A stretch of 64,000 nucleotides of DNA from Frigoribacterium sp. Leaf263 (lineage in GTDB: Bacteria; Actinomycetota; Actinomycetes; Actinomycetales; Microbacteriaceae). Location of the stretch: assembly GCF_001422285.1 (NCBI RefSeq), contig NZ_LMMO01000004.1, forward strand, positions 124,631-188,630, written 5' to 3'. Under the pieces are notes generated by a model. That model had not been told where the DNA came from. It ran no database searches and worked only from the letters and a program-made list of their open reading frames with translations. Positions within the stretch are counted from its first letter, which is position 1. The number at the start of each line of letters is the position of its first letter. Positions 47,577 through 57,034 of this stretch are shown in pieces. Position numbers and translations under genes: made by a program.

Positions 47577-49283
47577 TCAGCCGCTGCAGACCCGCAGGGT
47601 GATCGGCGAGCCCTGGGCGTGATCGCCGGGTGCGAGGGTCTGGCCGGCGACGGCACCGCCCGTGCAGGCGGGATCGGGTTCGAGGGTGACCGGCAGCTGG
47701 AGCTGCTCGGCCAGTCGCGCGTTGGCGTCCGTCGTCGTCTCGCCGGTCACATCGGGCACGGTGACGAGGCCGTTCGAGACGACCAGGTCGACGGTGCTGC
47801 CCACGGCCACCTCGGCGTCGACCTCGGGATCGGCGGCCATCACGGCGCCCTCCGGCACGTCGGGCGAGTAGTCGGTGGTCTGCTGACCCTGGGTGAAGCC
47901 CTCGTCGGAGAGCGTCTGCCACGCCTCGTCGATCTGCGAGCCGACGACGTCGGGCACCGCGGACAGCTGCGGACCCGTCGACACGGTCACCGTGACCCTC
48001 GTCTCGAGCGGCACGGACATGCCGGAGGAGGGATCCGTCGAGACGATGTCGCCGGCGGCGACGGTGTCGTCGGGCATCTCGGCGCGCGTGACCTCGAGAC
48101 CCAGTTCGTCGAGGCGAGCCGAACCGTCGTCGTAGCTGACCCCCACGAGATCGGGGATGCGGGCGGACTGCGAGTTCTCGACGACGGGCGGTGCCAGGTT
48201 CACCACCCAGAAGACCACGGCGATGATGACGATCGCGACCAGGACGATGCCCGCCCAGATCCAGGCGACCGGGGGCCGGGTCTGGGTGCGCTGGGGACGG
48301 TCGTTGTCGTCGGACGCGAGCTCTTTCAGGGCGCCTTCGCTGCCGGCGGCGGTCGCCGGGTTGACGCCGAAGAGCGTCGAACCCGACTGCGACGAGGGCA
48401 GACGCCGGGTCGGCGCCCGGCCCTCGGCCGACGCCTCGACGTCGGCACGGAAGTCCGCTGCGGTCTGGAACCGTTCGAAGCGGTCTTTCGCCAGAGCGTG
48501 CAGGACGACCGCGTCGAGCGCCGGCGAGACCGCGGGCACGATCGTGCTCGGCGGCACCGGCGGCTCGCTCACGTGCTGGTAGGCGACGGCGACCGGCGAC
48601 TCGCCCCGGAAGGGCGGACGGCCGGTCAGCAGCTCGAAGAGCAGGACGCCGGTGGAGTAGAGGTCCGTCCGGGCGTCGACCGTCTCGCCGCGCGCCTGCT
48701 CGGGGCTGAAGTACTGGGCGGTGCCGAGGATCGAGGTCGTCTGCGCCACCGTCGCCGACGAGTCGGAGATGGCCCGCGCGATGCCGAAGTCCATGACCTT
48801 GACCTCGCCGGCGTGGTTGATCATCACGTTGCCCGGCTTGATGTCGCGATGCACGACCCCGGCGCGATGCGAGTACTCGAGGGCGGTCAGGATGCCCCGG
48901 GTGATGCGCATCGCCTCGGCGGGATCCATCGGGCCCTCGGCGACGATGTCCTTGAGGAGTCTGCCCTCGACGTACTCCATGACGATGAAGGGGACCTGCA
49001 CCTCGTGGCCGTTGGCCGAGCGCACGGTCTCCTCGCCGGCGTCGAAGACGCGGACGATGGTGGGGTGCGCCATGCGTGCCGCCGCCTGGGCCTCTTGGCG
49101 GAAACGCGTGCGGAAGGCCGGATCGGTCGCCAGTGCGGGCTTCATCAGCTTGATCGCGATGCGCCGACCGAGTCGGGCGTCGGTGCCGACGTGCACGTCG
49201 GCCATGCCGCCTCGACCGATGCGCTCACCGATCTGATACCGGTTGGCGAGGAGGTGGATGCTCTCTCTCACGCCTTCGACCAC
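47577..49283 (-). CDS. pknB: Serine/threonine protein kinase PknB with PASTA domains
   Basis: The 568-residue product has a kinase domain (YQIGERIGRGGMADVHVGTD, IAIKLMKP with the catalytic Lys, HRDIKPGN, DFGIA), a basic/proline juxtamembrane part, one membrane segment (VAWIWAGIVLVAIVIIAVVFWVV) and three extracellular PASTA domains (PDLVGVSYDDG, PDVVGSQIDEA, PDVTGETTTDA) that bind muropeptides. I use GTG 49283, with GGGAG eight bases before; other GTGs are nearby. The gene follows pknA after 150 bp. It senses cell-wall state and phosphorylates growth proteins. Confidence 0.95.
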   Translation of the reverse strand: MVEGVRESIHLLANRYQIGERIGRGGMADVHVGTDARLGRRIAIKLMKPALATDPAFRTRFRQEAQAAARMAHPTIVRVFDAGEETVRSANGHEVQVPFIVMEYVEGRLLKDIVAEGPMDPAEAMRITRGILTALEYSHRAGVVHRDIKPGNVMINHAGEVKVMDFGIARAISDSSATVAQTTSILGTAQYFSPEQARGETVDARTDLYSTGVLLFELLTGRPPFRGESPVAVAYQHVSEPPVPPSTIVPAVSPALDAVVLHALAKDRFERFQTAADFRADVEASAEGRAPTRRLPSSQSGSTLFGVNPATAAGSEGALKELASDDNDRPQRTQTRPPVAWIWAGIVLVAIVIIAVVFWVVNLAPPVVENSQSARIPDLVGVSYDDGSARLDELGLEVTRAEMPDDTVAAGDIVSTDPSSGMSVPLETRVTVTVSTGPQLSAVPDVVGSQIDEAWQTLSDEGFTQGQQTTDYSPDVPEGAVMAADPEVDAEVAVGSTVDLVVSNGLVTVPDVTGETTTDANARLAEQLQLPVTLEPDPACTGGAVAGQTLAPGDHAQGSPITLRVCSG

Positions 49284-49436
49284 GCCGTACACTCCCTCAC
49301 GAAACCGTGAACTCGGAACACACGGTCGCAGCAAGTGTACTTGGCCGTCTGGCCCCAGATCGGGTGCCGGGGTCCGTCCTGGGGATGATTGTCGCCGCTT
49401 CGTGACCGCGGCCCCGGAGGGCCGCGGTCACGGGGT

Positions 49437-51260
49437 TCAGCCCTGGGCGGGGGGCGTCTCGGACGGCGTCGTCTCGGTCGGCTCCTGAGACGGCTCCTGG
49501 GCCACCGGCGACGCCGTGAGCGTCACGCCGGGTGACGCGTCGGAGGCGAGCTCGCCGCAGTTCGCGAGGTAGGCGACGGTGACGTTGCCGGGCGTGGACG
49601 AGACGACCTGGATGGAGGTCACGTTGGCGCCGACGGCCCCGCCCGTCTGACCCGACGTGTCGGTTCCGCCCGAGACAGAGTACGAGTACCCGGTCAGCGA
49701 GTAGCCCGTGGGGCAGCCCGCGTAGGACTCCCAGGTGATCGTCGCGGGGGTCGCGCCGTCGGCCGGGATCTCCGAGGGGGACGCGCTCGGCGACCCGGGC
49801 TGGGTCGGCTGGGGCGCCTCCTGGTAGATCAGGATCGTGACGGTGCTGCCCTTGCGGACGTTCCCGCTCGGGTTGACGCTGGCGACCGTTCCGACGTCCT
49901 CGCTGTTCGGCGGTGCGGCCGAGCTGGGCCCCGAGTCGACGACGAGACCGAGCGACTCGAGCGCCGAGCGCGCCTGAGCCTCGGTCATGCCGACGAAGTC
50001 GCCGGCCACGACGTTGACCGTGTCGGGCGTCGGCGTCGTCGTGGGGGTCGGGGTGGGCGTCTCGGAAGGCGGCGGTGTCGAAGCGGTCGACGACGGGGGC
50101 CGGGACGAGGTCTCGGACGGCGACGGCTCGTTCGACGACAGAGCGAAGGCGATCACGGCGATCGCGCCGGCCAGCACGAGGACGCCGAGCACGATGAGCG
50201 GCCAGAACCAGGGGCTGCGCTGCTTGCGCTCATCGTCGAGGTCGTCGTCGTGCAGGGCGTCCGGGTCGGCGGAGCCGGGCGTGTACGGGCCCGTCACGGC
50301 CGCACCGGCACCCGTGGCGTTCGGGTTGAAGAGCTGCGTCGTGGCGTCCTGCGCGGCGAAGGCGCGGGTCGCGTCGTCGGCGGCGAGGGCGGCGGCACCG
50401 GCCGCGCCGATGGCGGGCACGGCGACCGTGGCGGCGGCGACGTCACCACGGCGGAGGGCCCGTGCGGCCTGGGCCAGGGCCGACGCTGTGGCCGGACGCT
50501 CGCCCGGCTTCTTCGAGATGCACGACATGACCAGACGTCGCACCGGCTCGGAGACGGTCGACGGGAGATCCGGCGGCTGTTCGTTGATCTGGGCCATGGC
50601 GATGGCGACCTGCGACTCGCCCGTGAACGGGCGTCGACCGGCGAGAGCCTCGTAGGCGACGATGCCGAGCGAGTAGATGTCGGTGCTCGGCGAGGCGGGG
50701 TGACCGCTGGCCTGCTCGGGCGAGAGGTACTGCACGGTGCCCATCACCTGACCGGTCGCGGTCAGCGGCACCTGGTCGGCGATGCGGGCGATGCCGAAGT
50801 CGGTGATCTTCACGCGGCCGTCGGGCGTGACGAGGAGGTTGCCGGGCTTGATGTCGCGGTGCACGAGGCCTGCGGCGTGGGCGGCCTGGAGAGCCGACGC
50901 GGTCTGCGCGACGATGTCGAGCACCTTGTCGGTCGGCAGGACGCGATCGCGCTCGAGCACGGTCGACAGGGCCTCGCCGGGGACCAGCTCCATGACGAGG
51001 TACGCGCTGCCCTCTTCTTCGCCGTAGTCGAAGACGTTGGCGATGCCCTCGTGATTGACGAGGGCGGCGTGTCGGGCCTCGGCGCGGAAGCGCTCGAGGA
51101 ACCCCGGGTCGCCCAGGTACTCGTCCTTCAGGATCTTGATGGCGACGGTGCGCCCGATGACGAGGTCGGTCGCCTCCCAGACCTCGCCCATGCCGCCGAT
51201 GGCGACACGGGTCGACAGCTGGTAACGCCCACCGAAGGTGATTCCGCCCGAAGGTCTCAT
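49437..51260 (-). CDS. pknA: Serine/threonine protein kinase PknA with one PASTA-like domain
   Basis: The 607-residue product has a kinase domain (YQLSTRVAIGGMGEVWEA, VAIKILKDEY, HRDIKPGN, DFGIARI), an Ala-rich linker, one membrane segment (about residues 355-375, FWPLIVLGVLVLAGAIAVIAFAL), a Ser/Pro/Thr stretch, one PASTA-like domain (GDFVGMTEAQARSALESLGLVVDSG) and another outside domain with two cysteines. Mycobacterial PknA ends soon after the membrane helix, so the extra outside domains are unusual. It overlaps pbpA by four bases (ATGA). Confidence 0.92.
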   Translation of the reverse strand: MRPSGGITFGGRYQLSTRVAIGGMGEVWEATDLVIGRTVAIKILKDEYLGDPGFLERFRAEARHAALVNHEGIANVFDYGEEEGSAYLVMELVPGEALSTVLERDRVLPTDKVLDIVAQTASALQAAHAAGLVHRDIKPGNLLVTPDGRVKITDFGIARIADQVPLTATGQVMGTVQYLSPEQASGHPASPSTDIYSLGIVAYEALAGRRPFTGESQVAIAMAQINEQPPDLPSTVSEPVRRLVMSCISKKPGERPATASALAQAARALRRGDVAAATVAVPAIGAAGAAALAADDATRAFAAQDATTQLFNPNATGAGAAVTGPYTPGSADPDALHDDDLDDERKQRSPWFWPLIVLGVLVLAGAIAVIAFALSSNEPSPSETSSRPPSSTASTPPPSETPTPTPTTTPTPDTVNVVAGDFVGMTEAQARSALESLGLVVDSGPSSAAPPNSEDVGTVASVNPSGNVRKGSTVTILIYQEAPQPTQPGSPSASPSEIPADGATPATITWESYAGCPTGYSLTGYSYSVSGGTDTSGQTGGAVGANVTSIQVVSSTPGNVTVAYLANCGELASDASPGVTLTASPVAQEPSQEPTETTPSETPPAQG

Positions 51261-52732
51261 TTGTTCAGCACCGCCTCAATGACTCTCTTCGCGATTGGTG
51301 ACGCGACACTGTTTCCGAACGCGGACTGGCCCTGCCCGCCGCCGTTCTCGACGACGACCGCGACGGCCACCTCGGGGTCGGCGGCCGGTGCGAAGCCGGT
51401 GAACCACAGCGTGTACGGCTCGCCCACGCCGTTCTCCGCCGTGCCCGTCTTGCCGGCCACGTCGACCCCGCTAATTCTTGCATTGCTGGCCGCACCGTCG
51501 GCGACGTCGTCGACCATCATGTCGGTCATCGTCGCCGCGGTGTCGGAGCTGATCGGATCGCCGTACTCGGTGGGCGAGAAGTCCTCCACCGGGCTGAGAT
51601 CGGGGTTCAGCACGCTGTCGATCAGGGTCGGGTCCATCTGCGTGCCGCCGTTGGCGATCGCCGCGGACACCATCGCCATCTGCAGGGGCGTGACGCGGTC
51701 GCTGCCCTGGCCGAACGACTGGAGCATGAGCGCGGCGTCGCTGATCTCGGCGCCGTCGGCGTCCTCGATCGGGAACTGGCTGGGCGTCACCGACTGCGGG
51801 ATCGTGATCGAGTCGTCGTCGAAGCCGAACGCCTGAGCCTGCTCCTTCAGCGCGTCGGCGCCGAGCGCCCGACCGAGCTGAGCCATCGGGATGTTGCACG
51901 ACAGGCGGAGCGCCGTGGCGATGCTCGCCTCGTCACCGCCGCCGCAGCTGCCGCCCTCGGCGTTGTTGATGTCGGTCGACGTGCCCGGCAGGGTGAGCCT
52001 CGAGGGGTTGGGGAACGTGCTCTCGGGGGTGTAGTCGCCGCTCTCGAGAGCCGCCGCGACGGTGATGAGCTTGAAGGTCGAGCCCGGCACGTAGAGGTCG
52101 CCCTCGATGGCCTTGTTCTGCAGCGGGTCGGAGGGATCGGCGACGAGGGCGTCGTAGGCGGCCTTGACCGCCGCGCTGTCGTGGCTCGCCAACGGGTTGG
52201 GGTCGTAGCTCTGCTTCGACACCATGGCGAGGATCCTGCCGGTCGAGGGCTCGACCGCCACGATCGAACCGTCGTTGCCGCCGAGCGCGTCGTACGCGGC
52301 CTGCTGCACCGTCGGGTCGAGCGTCAGGTTGACGGTCGCGCCCTCGGGGGACTGCCCGGTCAGCAGCGAGTTCATCTGCTCGAAGAACTGGGAGTTGGCG
52401 TTGCCCGTCAGGTACTCGTTCATGGAGTCCTCGATGCCGCGGGCGCCCTGACCGAGCGTGTAGTACCCGGTCACCGGGGCGTAGAGGTCGGGCTGCGGGT
52501 ACGAGCGCTGGTACTTGTAGACGTCGTCGACCGGGTCGGACTGCGCGACGGGCTCGCCGCCCACGAGGATCGGTCCGCGCTGGGCCGAGTAGCTCGCCAG
52601 CAGGGCGCGGGAGTTGCGCGGGTCGGCCCGCAGCGACTCGGCCTGGAACGTCGTGATGTACGTGCTCGACACGAACAGCGCGACGAACATCGCCAGCACG
52701 ACGAGGCTCACGCGTCTCAGTTCTTTGTTCAT
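51257..52732 (-). CDS. pbpA: Penicillin-binding protein (transpeptidase) PbpA
   Basis: The 491-residue product has a membrane anchor (LRRVSLVVLAMFVALFVSSTYI), an N-terminal non-catalytic region and the transpeptidase domain with active Ser/Lys in PGSTFK, SCN and KTGTAE. It cross-links peptidoglycan together with the RodA/FtsW glycosyltransferase. I take the ATG at 52732, which overlaps the rodA stop by one base. The longer frame upstream is antisense to rodA. Confidence 0.95.
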   Translation of the reverse strand: MNKELRRVSLVVLAMFVALFVSSTYITTFQAESLRADPRNSRALLASYSAQRGPILVGGEPVAQSDPVDDVYKYQRSYPQPDLYAPVTGYYTLGQGARGIEDSMNEYLTGNANSQFFEQMNSLLTGQSPEGATVNLTLDPTVQQAAYDALGGNDGSIVAVEPSTGRILAMVSKQSYDPNPLASHDSAAVKAAYDALVADPSDPLQNKAIEGDLYVPGSTFKLITVAAALESGDYTPESTFPNPSRLTLPGTSTDINNAEGGSCGGGDEASIATALRLSCNIPMAQLGRALGADALKEQAQAFGFDDDSITIPQSVTPSQFPIEDADGAEISDAALMLQSFGQGSDRVTPLQMAMVSAAIANGGTQMDPTLIDSVLNPDLSPVEDFSPTEYGDPISSDTAATMTDMMVDDVADGAASNARISGVDVAGKTGTAENGVGEPYTLWFTGFAPAADPEVAVAVVVENGGGQGQSAFGNSVASPIAKRVIEAVLNK

Positions 52733-54195
52733 CAGCCGATCACCAGCCTGGGTTGGTTGCGCACCGAGTCGGACAGCCGCAGCAGCAGAGCCACGATGAT
52801 CCAGTTCGCCACGAGGGACGATCCGCCGGCGGCCATGAAGGGCGCCGTCAGACCGGTCAGGGGGATGACGCGCGTCACGCCGCCCATGACCACGAAGACC
52901 TGGAGGGCGATGACGAAGGCCAGGCCGACGCCGAGCATGCGCCCGAAGTCGTCCTGCCCGACGAAGCCGATGCGGAAGCCGCGCGACACGAGCAGGAGGT
53001 AGAGGGCCAGGATCGCGAAGATGCCGGCCAGGCCGAGCTCCTCGCCGAGCGAGGCGAAGATGTAGTCGCTCTCGGCGAGCGGCGTCGTCTGCGGGCGCCC
53101 CTGGCCGAGTCCGGTGCCGATCAGCCCGCCGTTCGCGAAGCCGAACAGGCCCGAGACCAGCTGGAAGGACCCGCCGTCGGCGCTGTACTCGGCCGGGTCG
53201 AACGGGTTCAGCCAGGCAGCGAACCGGCCCTGGACGTAGCCCAGGAACGTCGAGGCCACCAGCGCCCCGCCGAGGAACAGCGTCAGACCGAGCACGATCC
53301 AGCTGGCCCGCCCCGTGCCCACGTAGATCATCACGAGGAACAGGCCGAAGTAGAGCAGCGAGGTGCCGAGGTCGCGCTGGAAGATCAGGACGCCCATGGC
53401 GACCAGCCAGACGATGAGGATCGGCCCGAGGTCGCGCGGTCGCGGGAACCGCATGCCGAGGATCTTCGGCCCCATCAGCGAGAGGTTGTCGCGGGCCGTC
53501 ACCAGGTAGCCGGCGAAGAAGATCGCCAGCGTGATCTTGCCGATCTCGCCCGGCTGGAACGAGAACGGACCGATGTCGATCCAGACGCGGGCGTTCAGGC
53601 CCTCGCGACCGAGTCCGGGGATGAGCGGCAGCAGCAGGAGCACGATCGACACGAACATGGCGATGTACCGGTAGCGCGAGAGGATGCGGTAGTTGCGGAT
53701 CACGATCAGCGCGATGAGCGCGATCACCATGGCCATCGCCGTCCACGCGATCTGCTTGATGCCGAAGGCCTCCCAGCCCGACCGGCCGTACGCGAGGTCG
53801 ATGCGGTAGATCATCGCGATCCCGATGCCGTTCAGGGCGAGCCCGATCGGCAGGATGAACGGGTCGGCCTCGCGCGCGACCACGCGGAGCACGAGATGGA
53901 AGATCAGACCCAGGCCGAGCACGGCCGAGCCGGCGATCAGGACGCTCGTGTCGATCTCGTCGGTCGCGCCCAGCTGGACCAGGACGACCGCGCCGGCGCA
54001 GATCCCGCATGCGATGAGCAGCATCAGCAGCTCGAGGTTGCGGAGCCGGGCGGGCTGCCGCAGACGGATGGTGATGGCCTGCGTCAGACTGGTGGGCTCG
54101 ACGGGTGCGGGGCGGGAGGCCTTCGCGGACCCTCGCGCGCCTCCTGGAGGACGACCGATCAGCTCGGTCGACGTGTCGTCACCGGGTGCTGGCAT
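52732..54195 (-). CDS. rodA: RodA/FtsW-family peptidoglycan glycosyltransferase
   Basis: The 487-residue product is a SEDS protein with ten or so membrane segments; GIGMIYRIDLAYG, LGREGLNARVWIDIGPFSFQPGEIGKI and TPLAESDYIFASLGEELGLAG are the SEDS hallmark loops. It polymerises lipid II and pairs with PbpA. It overlaps pstP by 17 bases and pbpA by one, in one transcription unit. Confidence 0.95.
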   Translation of the reverse strand: MPAPGDDTSTELIGRPPGGARGSAKASRPAPVEPTSLTQAITIRLRQPARLRNLELLMLLIACGICAGAVVLVQLGATDEIDTSVLIAGSAVLGLGLIFHLVLRVVAREADPFILPIGLALNGIGIAMIYRIDLAYGRSGWEAFGIKQIAWTAMAMVIALIALIVIRNYRILSRYRYIAMFVSIVLLLLPLIPGLGREGLNARVWIDIGPFSFQPGEIGKITLAIFFAGYLVTARDNLSLMGPKILGMRFPRPRDLGPILIVWLVAMGVLIFQRDLGTSLLYFGLFLVMIYVGTGRASWIVLGLTLFLGGALVASTFLGYVQGRFAAWLNPFDPAEYSADGGSFQLVSGLFGFANGGLIGTGLGQGRPQTTPLAESDYIFASLGEELGLAGIFAILALYLLLVSRGFRIGFVGQDDFGRMLGVGLAFVIALQVFVVMGGVTRVIPLTGLTAPFMAAGGSSLVANWIIVALLLRLSDSVRNQPRLVIG

Positions 54196-55423
54196 CGGTC
54201 AACCTCTCGACGATGGCACGGGCATCGGCCAGGGAACGGGCGTTGATGGTGTCCTCGACGGTCTGCTGCGTGTAGTTCGGCAGATCGGAGACCTCGAGGT
54301 CCGTCTCTTCGAGGACGCTCGACAACGCGATCGGGCCGAGCGTCTGCTGCACGCCCTTGTAGATGACGACCGTGCCCTCCCGCTCGCCCACGTAGTAGTG
54401 GTCCTGAGTCCACTGGTAGGTGAGCACGAGACCCGCCACGAGCGCGCCGATCGCGACCACGAGGGCCGCCAGCCAGGTGATGCGGCGACGCCGGCGACGC
54501 CGTCTGTCTTCGGCGATGAGCTCGGCGAGGTACTCGTCGGACTCGGGCTCGAAATGGCTGTCTTCGGGGGTCGTCGCGACCTTCAACGGGTGGAGCAGGA
54601 TCGTCGGCAGCCGGAGCGACTTGCGGCCCGTCTCGCCCTCGAACGTGAGAGGGACGGCGGCGGAGCCCACGGTCACCGGGGGCTCGACCGACGAGTCGCC
54701 CGACTCGTCGACGTCGACGATGACGACCGTGACGTTGTCGGGGGCGCCGTGGTCGAGGGTCTCCTTCACCAGACGACGAGCCGTCTGATCGGGGTCGAGA
54801 CCGGCGGCCAGGGCCTTCTTGATGCGCTCTTCGGCGAGATAGCTGCTGAGACCGTCGGAGCAGATGAGCCACCGGTCGCCGGGCTGCGTGCCGAGGATGG
54901 CCGTGTCGATCTCGGGCGCCGCGTCGACGTCGCCGAGCACGCGCATGAGCACGCTGCGGCGGGGGTGCACCGCCGCCTCCTCGGCCGTGATGCGACCGCT
55001 GTCGACCAGACGCTGGACGAACGTGTGATCGGCGGTGATCTGACTGAGCTCGCCCTCGCGCCACAGGTAGATGCGCGAGTCGCCGATGTGCGCGATGGCC
55101 ATGCTGTCGCCGACGCGCAGCATCGCGCTGACGGTCGTGCCCATGCCCGTGAGCTCCTGGTGCTCGAACACGGTCTCGGCGAGCAGCTGATTCGCGGCGA
55201 TCAGCGACGACTGGAGCGCGAACTCGGCATCGCCGGGCGAGCTGTACTGCTTGTCGGTCTCGCGGATGCGACGGATCGCGATGGCCGAGGCGACGTCGCC
55301 GCCGGCATGACCGCCCATCCCGTCGGCGACCACGAACAGCCGACCTCCGGCGTAGCCGCTGTCTTGGTTGTTCGAGCGGATCTTGCCCACATTGGACAGA
55401 GCCGCGCTCTTGGGATGCGTCAT
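54179..55423 (-). CDS. pstP: PP2C-family serine/threonine phosphatase PstP
   Basis: The 414-residue product has a PP2C domain with metal-binding motifs VVADGMGGHAGGDVA, IGDSRIYLWR, CSDGLSSYL and GAPDNVTVVIVD, a juxtamembrane basic cluster (RRRRRRIT), one membrane helix (TWLAALVVAIGALVAGLVLTY) and a short outside domain. It dephosphorylates PknA/B substrates. It overlaps rodA and lies after fhaB. Confidence 0.95.
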   Translation of the reverse strand: MTHPKSAALSNVGKIRSNNQDSGYAGGRLFVVADGMGGHAGGDVASAIAIRRIRETDKQYSSPGDAEFALQSSLIAANQLLAETVFEHQELTGMGTTVSAMLRVGDSMAIAHIGDSRIYLWREGELSQITADHTFVQRLVDSGRITAEEAAVHPRRSVLMRVLGDVDAAPEIDTAILGTQPGDRWLICSDGLSSYLAEERIKKALAAGLDPDQTARRLVKETLDHGAPDNVTVVIVDVDESGDSSVEPPVTVGSAAVPLTFEGETGRKSLRLPTILLHPLKVATTPEDSHFEPESDEYLAELIAEDRRRRRRRRITWLAALVVAIGALVAGLVLTYQWTQDHYYVGEREGTVVIYKGVQQTLGPIALSSVLEETDLEVSDLPNYTQQTVEDTINARSLADARAIVERLTDASTR

Positions 55424-55430
55424 CGGGCGC

Positions 55431-55964
55431 TTACCGTCGCAGCTCGAAGCTCGTCTGGCCGATCGTCACCGTGGAGCCGACGGGCACCGGCGTGGGGACC
55501 GTGACACGTTCGCCCGCGAGGAACGTGCCGTTCGTGGAGTCGAGGTCCTGGATGACCCAGCGACCGTTCCACAGCATGAGACGGGCGTGATGCGTCGAGG
55601 TGTAGTCGTCGCGGATCACGAGATTGCTCTCTTGAGACCGGCCGATCGTCAGCGGGCCGTCGGACAGGGGCATCTCGAGCCCCGCCTTCGCGCCCTTCGT
55701 GATGACCAGCCGACGCGCGGCCGGATCGCCGCCCGGCGAAGGCGCCGCCGGAGCGGCGGACGCGGGCTGAGCGCGAGGCGCGGCGGGAGCGGGAGGCGCG
55801 GCGGGGGCTGCGCTCATCTGGCCCGGCTGCTGGTCCGCCGGCAGCTTGCGCGCCCGCTGACCGAACAGATCGGATCGGAGCGCGAACACGATGGCGAAGA
55901 CGAACAGCCACAGGACCGCCAGGAAGCCGAAGCGCAACGCCAGGAGAGTGAGCTCACTCGTCAT
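55431..55964 (-). CDS. fhaB: FHA-domain protein FhaB (FipA-like)
   Basis: The 177-residue product starts with a membrane helix (TLLALRFGFLAVLWLFVFAIVF), has an Ala/Pro linker and ends with an FHA domain (PLTIGRSQESNLVIRDDYTSTHHARLMLWNGRWVIQDLDSTNGTFLAGERV) whose GRS, SxxH and NG residues bind phosphothreonine. Kinase substrate and cell-division scaffold in related genera. It overlaps fhaA by four bases. Confidence 0.93.
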   Translation of the reverse strand: MTSELTLLALRFGFLAVLWLFVFAIVFALRSDLFGQRARKLPADQQPGQMSAAPAAPPAPAAPRAQPASAAPAAPSPGGDPAARRLVITKGAKAGLEMPLSDGPLTIGRSQESNLVIRDDYTSTHHARLMLWNGRWVIQDLDSTNGTFLAGERVTVPTPVPVGSTVTIGQTSFELRR

Positions 55965-56677
55965 CGTCGGCCCCCCGAGACGTCGGGCCCGGAGAAGGGG
56001 TCGGGCGTCGCTGAGAGGGGGAGCACCCGGAACACGATACGCGTACGACCGATCTGGATCGTCGAATCGGGCAGGAGGGGGGCCTTCGAGAAGGGCTCGC
56101 CGTTCAGCTTCGAGCCGTTCGTCGAGCCGAGATCGCGGACCTGCGCCCGGTCGCCGTCCCACAGGATCTCGACGTGCCGCCGCGAGGTGCCGGTGTCCTG
56201 GATGGTGATGTCGGCGTCGGAGCCGCGACCGATGACGGTCCGCTGGCCGCGGAGCACATGCCGCTGACCGTCGATGTCGACGACCGGTCGCCACGAGACC
56301 TCCTCGCCGCGGACGTTGCGCGAGTCGACGGCCATGATGCCGATGCTCAGCGAGTCGTCCTCGCGGAGGCGGATGCTGACCGGACCGGCGAAGTGATACC
56401 CCTGCGCGGTGGCATGACGCTGCGTCAGCTGAGTGAGCTCGTCGATCAGCGACGACCCGATCGCCGCCATCTTCTCGTAGTCCATCGGCGCGAGACGCAC
56501 CAGCAGCTCGTTGGGCACGAGGATGCGGTCACGCGAGACCACCGCGGCCTTCGTGTCGAGCTCGCGCCGCAGGGCGTTCGTCAGCTCGAGAGGTTGCACG
56601 CCCGAACGGAACGTCTTGGCGAAGGCGCCGTTGACGGCGCGCTCCAGCCCGCGTTCGAAGTTGTCGAGCAGTCCCAT
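55961..56677 (-). CDS. fhaA: FHA-domain protein FhaA (DUF3662 plus FHA)
   Basis: The 238-residue product has an N-terminal DUF3662 domain (MGLLDNFERGLERAVNGAFAKTFRSGVQPLELTNALRRELD) and a C-terminal FHA domain (TVIGRGSDADITIQDTGTSRRHVEILWDGDRAQVRDLGSTNGSKLNG). It recruits phosphorylated MurJ-system proteins in mycobacteria. The ATG at 56677 follows GGAGAG. First gene of the fhaA-fhaB-pstP-rodA-pbpA-pknA-pknB operon. Confidence 0.94.
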   Translation of the reverse strand: MGLLDNFERGLERAVNGAFAKTFRSGVQPLELTNALRRELDTKAAVVSRDRILVPNELLVRLAPMDYEKMAAIGSSLIDELTQLTQRHATAQGYHFAGPVSIRLREDDSLSIGIMAVDSRNVRGEEVSWRPVVDIDGQRHVLRGQRTVIGRGSDADITIQDTGTSRRHVEILWDGDRAQVRDLGSTNGSKLNGEPFSKAPLLPDSTIQIGRTRIVFRVLPLSATPDPFSGPDVSGGRR

Positions 56678-56784
56678 GTCTCTCCAGGGTCGGGTCTCAG
56701 GTCGCCCGATCTTAGCCGGAACGGGTGGCATGTTCTCACGAGTGCGAAGCGGGAGGCCTCGTTCATGCTAGTGTTTTCGAGTTC

Positions 56785-56868
56785 GCGCGAGTGGCGGAAT
56801 TGGCAGACGCGCTGGCTTCAGGTGCCAGTGCTCGAAAGGGCGTGGGGGTTCAAGTCCCCCCTCGCGCA
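56785..56868 (+). tRNA. tRNA-Leu (CAG)
   Basis: Class II cloverleaf of 84 bases: acceptor GCGCGAG with CTCGCGC, anticodon stem CTGGC/GCCAG with loop TTCAGGT (anticodon CAG at 56819-56821), a variable arm TGCTCGAAAGGGCG and T-arm GGGGGTTCAAGTCCCCC. No encoded CCA. Confidence 0.97.
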
Positions 56869-56878
56869 CGAACGAATT

Positions 56879-57000
56879 GGCTCTCCCCTACGGGAGGGCC
56901 AATTGTTCTTTGTGCTCATGGTGCGCCGCCGCTGCTGCGGCGCACGAATGAAGATGGCTCTCCCTATCGGGAGGGCCATTTTGTTCTCTGTGCTCATGGG
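56879..57000 (+). repeat. Tandemly duplicated terminator module after tRNA-Leu
   Basis: Two copies, starting at 56879 and 56956 (77 bp apart), each have a hairpin GGCTCTCCC...GGGAGGGCC followed by a T-rich tail (AATTGTTCTTT; ATTTTGTTCTC) and GTGCTCATGG. A stem-loop TGCGCCGC...GCGGCGCA lies between them at 56922-56944. The hairpins plus T-runs look like intrinsic terminators for the tRNA. Confidence 0.8.
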
Positions 57001-57034
57001 GGGCGCCGTCTGTGCGGTCGGTGAGCTGCGCCTC

